Positions 1 to 9,100 of a stretch of DNA of 64,000 bases are shown here, in pieces. Each line of letters starts with the position of its first letter. Within the stretch, counting starts at the first letter, position 1. The notes below the pieces were generated by a model, which ran no database searches, was not told the DNA's origin, and was given only the letters and a program-made list of their open reading frames with translations. Source of the DNA: Pseudoalteromonas sp. 3D05 (lineage in GTDB: Bacteria > Pseudomonadota > Gammaproteobacteria > Enterobacterales > Alteromonadaceae); assembly GCF_002723455.1 (NCBI RefSeq), contig NZ_PDUS01000005.1, positions 186,001 to 250,000 of the forward strand, written 5' to 3'. The translations under genes and the position numbers were made by a program.

Positions 1-531
1 TTCACATTAGCCTTGCTGTTAACTCGGTTGGTCTGGGGAGTAGTTGGTAGCCAAACTGCAAAGTTGAGCGCTCTATTGCATTCACCCATTGCTGCGATAA
101 AGTCATTCAAGATCGGTGATACTAAGCCAGGACATGGAGCAGCTGGTAGCTATATGGTTATCGCATTTTTTATTTTAATTTTGACACAACTAATTAGCGG
201 TTTGATGACCACGGACGACATTCTAACTGATGGGCCTTTGGTGCAATATGCCTCTAGTAATGTGGTTGAGTGGGCTGGTTGGATTCATCATAATAACTTT
301 GATCTGCTGTTTTACGCGATTATTTTACACGTTGTGGCCATTATTATTTATCGTATAAAAGGCAAGCAGCTGGTTAAAGCAATGATCACAGGTCGAGCTG
401 AACAGACACAATCAAGTGATGATGCTGAAGTTGTTAAAGCGCCTTGGTTCGCATTTATTATTTTTGTAACTTTACTCATTGTGTTAATGGCAACGTGGGG
501 CGCTGAACCATTAATCTATTTGTCTAGCTGA
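1..531 (+). CDS. Cytochrome b561-family protein, 5' truncated by window edge
   Basis: The reading frame is open from base 1, so the true start lies upstream. Visible are the motif RLVWGVVGSQTAKL, a GH pair in KPGHGAAGS, a WIHHNN segment and a late ILHVVAIIIY helix, about three membrane segments in all. This is the arrangement of prokaryotic cytochrome b561 proteins, in which helix histidines hold b-type heme for quinone-linked electron transfer in the inner membrane. A TTG at base 13 could be read as a start but has no ribosome site and would lose the first helix. It converges on a cytochrome c gene, which may be an electron-transfer partner, though that is inference from position only. Confidence 0.85.
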   Translation, partial: FTLALLLTRLVWGVVGSQTAKLSALLHSPIAAIKSFKIGDTKPGHGAAGSYMVIAFFILILTQLISGLMTTDDILTDGPLVQYASSNVVEWAGWIHHNNFDLLFYAIILHVVAIIIYRIKGKQLVKAMITGRAEQTQSSDDAEVVKAPWFAFIIFVTLLIVLMATWGAEPLIYLSS

Positions 532-551
532 GCAAAAAATCGAGAAAAAAT

Positions 552-575
552 GGGGCCCTATTGGCCCCGTTTTTT
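552..575. terminator. Bidirectional rho-independent terminator
   Basis: GGGGCC (552-557), loop CTATT, GGCCCC (563-568), followed by a T run on the plus strand and preceded by an A run that serves the minus strand. It sits between the convergent cytochrome b561 and cytochrome c genes. Confidence 0.9.
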
Positions 576-591
576 GTAGAGTCCGTATATC

Positions 592-1044
592 TTAGTCTTT
601 AAAAGATTTATGGCAATCTTTACAGCCTTTAGCCCAAGGACCAAACGCTTTAGCAATAAGTTTTTTGTCACCAGTTTGTGCAGCAACAGCTAATTTATCA
701 GCGTATTGTTGAAATGAAGCTGCTTTTTTCATGAACGTTTCGTTATCGCTCCAAATTGCAGGTAAAGCAGACGTATCGCCCTTATCTGTACCTGCACCAA
801 ATGCTTCCCAAGGCATTTTTGATAATGCAGCGGCGTTATTTGCGCGGTGTTTAAAGCGCTCAGCGTCAAACTCTACTTTGCCTTTGAGCATGTCACCCAT
901 GTCACCGATTTGCACGCGAATCATTGAGAATGCTGCTTGGCGGTACTCAATGGCGTCGTTTGGGTCTTCAAATGTTGCGTTAGCTGATGCACCCAGTGTT
1001 AGGGTTGATAGTATCGCCCCTAAAAAAATATGTTTTAATTTCAT
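592..1044 (-). CDS. Class II cytochrome c (c556/c'-like)
   Basis: A 150-residue periplasmic protein with a signal peptide of about 22 residues (charged start, hydrophobic core, ASANA). One heme-binding motif CKDCH lies very near the C-terminus (GCKDCHKSF), which is typical of the four-helix class II cytochromes c, with an N-terminal MIRVQIGDM region matching the helix that carries the axial Met in c556. Function is electron transfer in the periplasm. An SD-like AAGGGG lies 8 bases before the ATG. The family is clear, but the electron donor and acceptor are not. Confidence 0.9.
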   Translation of the reverse strand: MKLKHIFLGAILSTLTLGASANATFEDPNDAIEYRQAAFSMIRVQIGDMGDMLKGKVEFDAERFKHRANNAAALSKMPWEAFGAGTDKGDTSALPAIWSDNETFMKKAASFQQYADKLAVAAQTGDKKLIAKAFGPWAKGCKDCHKSFKD

Positions 1045-1178
1045 TCCTTTTGCCCCTTCAGAGATAATATAAGCTGTATCGACGTAGTTTTATCTTAGCT
1101 GTGATGATAATACAAGTGTATTGCGGTTAAACTTAATCGCGCTTTAACCGCTGTATTTTTATTAATTGTTGGTATCAG

Positions 1179-1218
1179 CTTTTAATCATTGATATCAACT
1201 TTTAATCATTGATATCAA
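1179..1218. repeat. Exact 20-bp tandem duplication over a stop codon
   Basis: Bases 1179-1198 and 1199-1218 are identical. Read on the minus strand, the second unit covers the last codons and stop of the DUF2721 gene, and the first unit repeats them just after the stop. It is probably a replication-slippage event. Each unit holds the palindrome TTGATATCAA. Confidence 0.85.
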
Positions 1219-1672
1219 TGTCTGCAAATATCATTCCTCTGCGCATGCTGCGTGTGGCTAAGAATACTTCACCTAGTAACGACATAAATGCGCAAATCAA
1301 CAGCGCCATAGCACCGACAAAACAGCTACCAATAGTAACACCGAGATTAACAGCTTGGATATGAGATAAAAACAATAACATAACCACCGCGCATACTAGC
1401 ACTGCACTTAATACGCTCAAACTAAATGCCACATGTATACAGCGAGAGCGTTTGAGTAGGGCTCTAAGCTCAGTAGTAAGCGATATATTAAACTCTTCGT
1501 CGATACTCACTTTCAATTTTCGTTCAAGTTGCCTAGCACGGTCTGTTATGCGAGCCAAACGGTTAGAAAGTACACCTAAGGTGGCTGCAATACCCGTAAT
1601 TAAAAAAACGGGCGCTACCGCGGTTTGTATTACTTTGGCCATTGTTAATATGTTGATAACTTCTGAGTTCAT
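1202..1672 (-). CDS. DUF2721 family membrane protein
   Basis: 156 residues. The N-terminus has a hydrophobic segment (VIQTAVAPVFLITGIAATLGVLSNRL), then a charged stretch with RITDRARQLERKL, then two long hydrophobic segments around residues 75-105 and 110-140. The 'APVFLITGIAATL...NRLARI.DR.R.LE' signature is that of DUF2721 proteins, integral inner-membrane proteins of unknown role. The start is backed by AAGGAAA a few bases upstream. The gene is divergent from the S8 protease at 1923. No function can be assigned. Confidence 0.85.
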   Translation of the reverse strand: MNSEVINILTMAKVIQTAVAPVFLITGIAATLGVLSNRLARITDRARQLERKLKVSIDEEFNISLTTELRALLKRSRCIHVAFSLSVLSAVLVCAVVMLLFLSHIQAVNLGVTIGSCFVGAMALLICAFMSLLGEVFLATRSMRRGMIFADIDIND

Positions 1673-1922
1673 TTGTTTCCTTAAGTGGTACGGTTAACAA
1701 TTGTCTACTTTATTATTTACAATCTTTCACAATTCGTCTTTTTTATTTATTCTGTTTTAAATCAGGTTCTTAATCTCTCTTGTTGGAGCGCTTGTTCTTT
1801 GTTTGTAATTCAATTGTAACTGTGTTGTTGCCATTTTCTGTTCGGTAGTTTTATATTAGGCAACAGTATATGTTTATACTCACGTTAGACAACATAAAAC
1901 ATAACATATCCCAGGGGAAATC

Positions 1923-4900
1923 ATGTCTAAGAATTTAATAAAAAGAACCGCAGTTGCAACAGCTGTTACCAGCGTACTTATTGCAGGTGCTGCGAATGCA
2001 AATTCAATTAATCAATCAGCTTTAAAGCATCAAGGCTATACACCAATTTCTCAAGCTGACGTAGCTGATAAAAAAGAGCCAACGTCTTTCCTAGTGGTGT
2101 TAAAAGCAACCACAGCTGCAGATATGATGGAGCAAGGGACGTATAGTGTATCGAGTGCTCGTGCAAGCTACGACAACGTTCAAACCCTACAAAGCCAAGT
2201 TAAAGATGAGTTATTCTCCCTTGACTCAAATGTTAAAATTCTTGGTGAAACTAAAATATTAGCACCGACCCTCATTATTCAAGCAAGCCCAGGTGCACTT
2301 GAAAAAATTAAAAATGATCCGCGCGTAGACCGTGTCCTACCAATGTTTGACTATGACCTACATGTTGCTGCTTCAGCAGATTACATTAAAGCGACTCCAG
2401 TAGTTACTGGCGGTATGTACACAGGCTCAACTCAAAAAGTAGCTGTGCTAGATACTGGTATTGATTACACTCATGCAATATTTGGTGGTGCAGGTACTGT
2501 TGAAGCATATGATGAAGCGCAATCTGATCCTACTATGGTTGCATGGCCTCAAGGTCAGGTAATGGGTGGTTACGACTTTATGCGTGACGACGCTGATCCG
2601 ATTGAAAATGATCCAGAAAACCCTACTGAAGAAGACGCGCCAACTAGCCATGGTACATCGGTTTCTCACTCTGTAACGGGTATTGCCCCTGACGTAGAGC
2701 TATATGTTTACTCCGTATGTGGTGGCGGTTGTCCAAGTGATGCACAATCTGCGGCACTTGAAGCGGCAATGGATCCAAATGGTGATGGCGACACATCTGA
2801 CCATGTAGACGTAATTAATATGTCTTTAGGTGGCGAATTCGGTGATACTTACATCGGTGGTGGTACTCAATTTTTAATTCAGCAAGCTGTTGAAGCTGGC
2901 GTAAACGTTGTTATCTCAGCAGGTAATGATGGTGATAATCCGTTCCGTATTGGTGGCCCATCAACAACGCCTAATGCACTTTCTGTAGGTGCAATGACTC
3001 ACCCTGCGAATGATATTGGTGTTGCATCTGGTACAATCGCTGGTGAAGAAACCATAATCCAACCTTCAGGTTTTGGTCCGCAAACAGCGTTTGAAATGAC
3101 AGAAGTTGACGCTGAAGTTGTTTACCCAGAAGCGAACCAAAATGGTTGTGAAGCATTCGCTGATGAAATTGATTTCACAGGTAAAGCTGTGCTAATCGAC
3201 CGTGGCGCATGTGCGTTTACTCAAAAAGTACTTAACGCGCAAGCGCGTGGTGCTGCATTTGTATTCATCGCGAACAACACGGATGACGGTACACCTGCAC
3301 CAATGGGTGGTTTTGACGCTGATGTTACTATTCGTAATGTAGGTATTAACTTTGCCGCAGGTGCCGCGATGAAAGCGCAGTTAGATGCTGGTAATGCAGC
3401 GACTTACAGCATCATGGTTGAGCGTAAAGTAACAGCCGGTGCAGTTGCGTCATTCTCATCACGTGGTCCATCAATGGATGGCTTATTAAAGCCTGAAATT
3501 ACAGCGCCAGGTACCGATATTATGGTTGCTGCAACTGGCACGCAAGATGGTCTTGCACCAGCAACAGGTACTTCGTTCTCAGGTCCAATCACTGCAGGTG
3601 CAGTAGCACTTGTTCGTGAAGCTCACCCTGACCGTAACGCGCTTGAAATCAAAGCAACAATAATGAATGCTGCAGACCTTAACGTCACTGTTGACCCACT
3701 TACAATCAACCCTGATTCACCACTTGCGCCTATCAGCTTAATTGGTGCAGGTTTAGTTGATGTAGAAAAAGCGGTTAACCTACCGGTTGCTGCATGGGTT
3801 GTAGATGACGAGTACCAAACTGCACAAGCTGCATTGTCATTTGGTCTTGAGCGTATGACTGAAATGAGCAGTTTCACTAAAACTGTTACATTGAAAAACT
3901 TCTCTGACGAAGATAAAACTTACGACCTTCGTATTGAAGAGCGCTTTATGAATGATGCTGACTCAGGTGCAGTTAGCTTTGATATCCCACGTAATGTTAC
4001 GGTTGCTGCAAATGAAGAAATCACATTTGATGTAACTATGACAGTTGACCCAACTAAGTTACATGACTGGACATTGGAAAACCCGTTTGATGCTGATGAT
4101 TTAGCTGCACGTAGTCCTTCTTTAACAATGGCAGAATTTGATGGTGCATTAGTATTTGATGATGTTTCAACAACAGATACTGACCATGATTTACACGTTG
4201 TTTACCATGCACTACCTAAAGCAGGTGCCGAGCTTGAATTTGCTTATGAAGAGGTTAATGGCGTTGTAGAGGTAGTTGTAACTAACGTTGGTTCAGCATC
4301 TGCTTACCCGATTGCAGAAAGCGTTATCGCAACAAGTGAAGAAAATGCTGAAGCAGACTTCGATATTTTAAGTACTACATTTGCTGCTTATACGTCTGAG
4401 AATTGTGATTCTGGTGTATTAATTACTTCTTCAATTCAACTACGTGACGAAATTACTCATATGCGCCAAGTTGGTGTTCGCATGAACTTAGACACTGATA
4501 ACGATGGTGTTTATGATCACTTCATGATGAACTTAAATGATGTAGGTCGTTCTGCAGCAATTCCAGGTCGTAGCCGTACATTAATAGGTACAATAGATGC
4601 TGATGGTAATGACGGATGGATGTGGGGCACAGCTATGTACCATGCTGCAGGCGAAGACACAGTGACATTCTCTGGTTGTAGTGAGTTAATGGGTTTAGAT
4701 GCAAGTATGCTTGGCAGCCAAATTAATGTTCAGGCTTCTGTTGGTTACCCAAGCTATCAAGCTGGTGTTTACTTTGAAACTGACAGTGTTACGGGTTCTA
4801 CAACCTTTACCGGAGCTCCTAGAGTTGACCTAGTCTCGACTGAAGATTCAGAAATGAAAGTATCAGAGCTTGCTCCGGGACAAAGTGCGGTATTCAGAGC

Positions 4901-5978
4901 TGAAAGCGATTTTGCTCTTACATCTGCGAATGGTACAGATGTCTACCTTAACAGTATTACTGAAACTGCTGAGGTGCCAATGGTGCCAAATATTGTAGCA
5001 TCTGAACTTTCTATCAATGAAATGGCACTAGACGGTATTACTATCGGTCGTGTTGAGTTTGTGGAAGAGCCAGCGCTTCGTATTACAGAATACACAGTTG
5101 TTGGTATGTCTGCACCTGGCTTGATGGTTGATGCAGAAACTGGTGACATCATGGTTGAAGACAGTAGCTTGTTAGATTTTGAGTCTGAAGTTAAAGAGAT
5201 TATGATCACTGTTAAAGCCACTGATTTGTTAGGCACTGAATCAGAAGAAGCTGTTATCAAAGTGATGATAACTAATGATGCTGATGAGTTACCAGTTGTA
5301 ACTCCTGGGCAAAAATTTAGTGTTATTGAAACTGCACCAGAGGGCACAGTTATCGGTATGCTTGACCACACTTTATTTGAAAGTGCAGCAACAATGGTTT
5401 CTGGTGGTAAAGTAACTAATACTAATGCAGTTAGTATTAACGACAAGGGTGAGTTAGTCGTATCTGGTAGCATGAGCTATTACGAAACACCTACCATTGC
5501 TCTTGAAGTTATGTTGATGGATGATAGCGGTCTTGAATCAGAGACTGCAACGGTGATGTTAAATGTGACTGCCGATCCTAAAGCACATGCTCCTGTTATC
5601 GAGGGTGGTCAACAGTTCCGTACTGATGAAAATGTACCGCTTGGTACTGTTTTAGGTCAGCTTGTATTTTCTGACCCAGATGCTGATATTTCGCCAATTA
5701 CTCGCTTTATTGTATCTGGCACTACTTTAGTTAAAGTTGAGTTAGATGGCTCAATTGTAACCATGGGTGAGATTGACTATGAGTTTGACAGTGAAATTGT
5801 TTTCAGTGTTCAAGCAGAAGATAGTAAAGGTTACGTGTCTAAAGCGGTAAGTGTTGAAATTGATGTTAACAACCTACGTGCAAATGATGACGATGACAAT
5901 GATGAGTCAGGTTCATTAGCTTGGTTAACACTACTTGCTGCACCATTTGCGTTTATGCGTCGTCGTAAACAAAAATAA
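1923..5978 (+). CDS. Secreted S8 subtilisin-like protease with GlyGly-CTERM anchor
   Basis: 1351 residues. Signal peptide (1 to about 26); inhibitor I9-type prodomain (about 55-148); S8 catalytic domain with D177 (VLDTGID), H243 (SHGTSV), oxyanion N335 (SAGN) and S551 (GTSFSGP). A PA domain is inserted at about 390-500. Beta-sandwich regions follow, then three cadherin-like repeats (about 1010-1325, each with an xVIGxL-type edge). The end is an acidic linker (DDDDND), the hydrophobic helix SLAWLTLLAAPFAF and the tail MRRRKQK: a GlyGly-CTERM signal, a family known to be handled by rhombosortase after type II secretion. It likely degrades protein outside the cell. The start follows CCAGGGG, which is also found before the paralogue downstream. 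Confidence 0.93.
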   Translation: MSKNLIKRTAVATAVTSVLIAGAANANSINQSALKHQGYTPISQADVADKKEPTSFLVVLKATTAADMMEQGTYSVSSARASYDNVQTLQSQVKDELFSLDSNVKILGETKILAPTLIIQASPGALEKIKNDPRVDRVLPMFDYDLHVAASADYIKATPVVTGGMYTGSTQKVAVLDTGIDYTHAIFGGAGTVEAYDEAQSDPTMVAWPQGQVMGGYDFMRDDADPIENDPENPTEEDAPTSHGTSVSHSVTGIAPDVELYVYSVCGGGCPSDAQSAALEAAMDPNGDGDTSDHVDVINMSLGGEFGDTYIGGGTQFLIQQAVEAGVNVVISAGNDGDNPFRIGGPSTTPNALSVGAMTHPANDIGVASGTIAGEETIIQPSGFGPQTAFEMTEVDAEVVYPEANQNGCEAFADEIDFTGKAVLIDRGACAFTQKVLNAQARGAAFVFIANNTDDGTPAPMGGFDADVTIRNVGINFAAGAAMKAQLDAGNAATYSIMVERKVTAGAVASFSSRGPSMDGLLKPEITAPGTDIMVAATGTQDGLAPATGTSFSGPITAGAVALVREAHPDRNALEIKATIMNAADLNVTVDPLTINPDSPLAPISLIGAGLVDVEKAVNLPVAAWVVDDEYQTAQAALSFGLERMTEMSSFTKTVTLKNFSDEDKTYDLRIEERFMNDADSGAVSFDIPRNVTVAANEEITFDVTMTVDPTKLHDWTLENPFDADDLAARSPSLTMAEFDGALVFDDVSTTDTDHDLHVVYHALPKAGAELEFAYEEVNGVVEVVVTNVGSASAYPIAESVIATSEENAEADFDILSTTFAAYTSENCDSGVLITSSIQLRDEITHMRQVGVRMNLDTDNDGVYDHFMMNLNDVGRSAAIPGRSRTLIGTIDADGNDGWMWGTAMYHAAGEDTVTFSGCSELMGLDASMLGSQINVQASVGYPSYQAGVYFETDSVTGSTTFTGAPRVDLVSTEDSEMKVSELAPGQSAVFRAESDFALTSANGTDVYLNSITETAEVPMVPNIVASELSINEMALDGITIGRVEFVEEPALRITEYTVVGMSAPGLMVDAETGDIMVEDSSLLDFESEVKEIMITVKATDLLGTESEEAVIKVMITNDADELPVVTPGQKFSVIETAPEGTVIGMLDHTLFESAATMVSGGKVTNTNAVSINDKGELVVSGSMSYYETPTIALEVMLMDDSGLESETATVMLNVTADPKAHAPVIEGGQQFRTDENVPLGTVLGQLVFSDPDADISPITRFIVSGTTLVKVELDGSIVTMGEIDYEFDSEIVFSVQAEDSKGYVSKAVSVEIDVNNLRANDDDDNDESGSLAWLTLLAAPFAFMRRRKQK

Positions 5979-6003
5979 ACTACAGCACTAAAATTTAACT
6001 TTT

Positions 6004-6035
6004 AAAAATACCGCCAATTGGCGGTATTTTTTTTT
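6004..6035 (+). terminator. Rho-independent terminator of first S8 protease
   Basis: AATACCGCC, loop AATT, GGCGGTATT, then a run of nine T. It separates the two protease genes, so the second probably has its own promoter in the 125 bases that follow. Confidence 0.93.
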
Positions 6036-6112
6036 GTACGAGAAGTTTTTGTAACATTTATTGTTTGTATGTTGTTTTTTTGTTTATTGCTGGTGTAGTA
6101 TTCGGGACTGTC

Positions 6113-6128
6113 GTTCCTATATTGGAAC
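6113..6128. promoter_or_regulatory. Short inverted repeat upstream of second protease
   Basis: GTTCC-TATATT-GGAAC lies 33 bases before the start codon. The TATATT spacer could be a -10 element inside an operator, but no clear -35 is seen and no matching element was found before the first protease. Tentative. Confidence 0.3.
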
Positions 6129-6160
6129 AATAAATAACAATAATCTCGCCAGGGGAACTT

Positions 6161-9100
6161 ATGTCTAACAAGTTAGTTACAAAAACCGCTTTGTCAATTG
6201 CTGTATCATCTGCATTAATAGCTACATCAGTTAGTGCACAAACAACGAATGAAATCGCTGCATTAAATAATTTTGTCTCTTCTGCTTTGAGCCAAGCAGA
6301 GCATATAAAACAAGAGCCTTCTGCTCATATGATTGTTTTAAGAGCTACAACAGCTGCAGATTTGATGGCACAAGGCACTTATCAAGCGGGAGATAGCAGA
6401 GCGTCAATAGCTCAAATTGAGCAAGTACAAACTCAGGTTAAATTAGAGTTGAGCAGCCTCGACTTTGACGCAAAGGTAATAGGCGAAACAAAAGTTTTAG
6501 CCCCGACGTTAATTGTGCAAGCTAGCCAAAATGCATTACAAAAAATAGCGAAAGATCACCGAGTAGTAAAAGTTTTACCTATGTATGACTATGAGTTACA
6601 TGTTGCTGCAAGTGCTGATTACCTAAATGCTTCACCATTGGTTAATAATGGTATTGTGACAGGTAAAGGTCAAAAGGTGGCGGTGCTTGATACAGGTATT
6701 GATTATACTCATAAGATTTTTGGCGGTGAAGGAACTGTTGAAGCGTACGATGCAGCTCAAGCAGATCCAACTTCAGTGGCATGGCCGCAGGGTATAGTAC
6801 AAGGCGGTTATGATTATATTCGTGATGACGCAGATCCAATTGAAAATGATCCCGAAACACCTACAGAGGAAGACGCACCAACAAGCCACGGTACATCAGT
6901 ATCTCACTCTGTGACAGGTATCGCTCCAGAGGTTGAGCTATACGTGTACTCTGTATGTGGTGGTGGTTGCCCAAGTGCAGCACAAGCTGCTGCTCTTGAG
7001 TCAGCAATGGACCCAAATGGTGATGGTGATATTTCGGACCGTGTTGACGTAGTAAATATGTCTTTAGGTGGTGAATTCGGTGGCACTTACACTGATGGTG
7101 GCGCGCAGTACTTGATTCAAAGAGCTGTTGACTTAGGTGTCAATGTTGTTATTTCAGCCGGTAATGATGGTGATCACCCATTTAGAATCGGTGGCCCATC
7201 AACGACTCCTAATGCATTATCTGTGGGTGCAATGACTCACCCGACATTAGAGCAAGATATACTATTAGGTAGTGTTAATGGTGAGAATATTAATGTAGGC
7301 ACTGCAAGTTTTGGCTTAACAGGTGAATTTACCTTTAGTAATGAAGATGCTGAACTTGTATACCCAAGTACTAATCAAAATGGTTGCGAAGCATTTGGTG
7401 AAGAGGTGGATTTTACCGGCAAGGCAGTCATTATTGACCGTGGTGGTTGTGGTTTCTCTGTTAAAGCGTTGAATGCTCAAAATAACGGAGCTGCATTTGT
7501 TATTCTAGCTAATAATGTACCTGGTGACGCACCTGGTATGGCGGGTAGTGCTGGCTCCGCTGAATTAGTAACAATTCGTACTGTATCTGTTACACAAGAG
7601 ATTGGCGAACAATTGAAGGCTGCACTAGAAGTCGGTGAGCAGCCAGTATATAGCTTCGAAGGTAAAGTTGATAATATTGCTGGTGGTGTTGCAAACTTCT
7701 CATCTCGTGGCCCGTCTATGGATGGATTGTTAAAACCTGAAATCACAGCTCCCGGAACCAGTATTATGGTTGCAGCTACAGGGACGCAAGATCAACTTGC
7801 TCCAGCATCGGGTACTTCTTTCTCAGGGCCAATTACTGCTGGTGCTGTGGCCCTTGTACGTGAAGCTCACCCAGATCGTAATGCGTCTGAAATTAAAGCA
7901 ACATTAATGAACTCGGCAAATCTAAATGTTACAAACGAGTCTCGTAATGCCAAGCCTGACAGCGAATTAGCGCCTATTAGTATGATTGGTGCAGGTTTGG
8001 TTGATGTTGAAAAAGCGGTCAATTTACCTGTTGCTGCTTGGGTCAGTAACTCAGAGTACAATACTAACCAAGCGGCACTTTCATTTGGTCTTGAAAGTAT
8101 GAGCGAGGTGACATCACTCACTAAAACCGTCACAGTTAAAAACTTTTCTACGCAAGAAAAAACATATAACTTACGAACAGAGGCACGCTACAGTAACGAT
8201 GAAGACAGTAGCGCAATTAGTTGGGAGCTACCTAAAAATGTAACCGTTCCTGCGGGTCAAACAGTAGAGTTTGACGTAACTTTAACGGTTGATCCTAGTA
8301 AGCTTCCTACATGGGGACTTTCAAACCCTTTCTCAGCACAAGATATCGAAGAACGTAGCGCAGAGTTAACGCTAGTTGAGTTTGATGGCGCACTTGTATT
8401 TGACGATGTTGATGATTCTGAGTCTGATCATGCTCTTCATGTTGTTTACCATGTTTTACCTAAAGCAGCCTCATCACTAAGTATAGCGGCAGAGGTTGTG
8501 GGTAATGAGATGCAACTTGTTGTTGAAAACACGGGTGCGACGACAGTATCTACACTGAGTGAAAATATAGTTGCGGTTGGTGAAGAGAAATCAGCTACTG
8601 AAGCGCCATTTAATATCTTATCTACAACATTTAATATTCTGCCGTTAGAAGCGTGTGAGTCAGGTATTTTAGTTACCTCTTCGATTCAGCTTCGTGATGA
8701 ACTGACGCACGTATTCCAAGCAGGATATCGCTTAGATATCGATACGGACAACGATGGTTCATATGATGTATTAATGCAAAACTACAATGATCGTGGTCGT
8801 AGAACAGCATCACCAGGTCGCTCACGTACAGTAATTGGCTCTATTGATGTAGATGGAAACGAAACGCTGCAATACGTAACCCCGCTGTACCATTCAGCAG
8901 GTGAAGACACCATTACATTCTCAGCATGTAGTAACATATTAGGCTTAACTGCCGATAACATCGGTGAGACGTTAAATATTAAAGCATCTGTTGGTTATGC
9001 GAGTTACCAAACAGGCGTTTATTTTGAAACTGACAGCCTTGTAGGCAGCACGCCATTCAATCAAGTGCAGCCTGTTGCATTAACTACAATGGATGGAAGC

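Noticed and set aside
4943..5473. 176-codon minus-strand ORF, and similar long antisense ORFs inside both proteases
   Set aside because: They follow the codon pattern of the sense genes in a shadow frame, are low in complexity (Ser/Thr/Val rich) and have no ribosome site.
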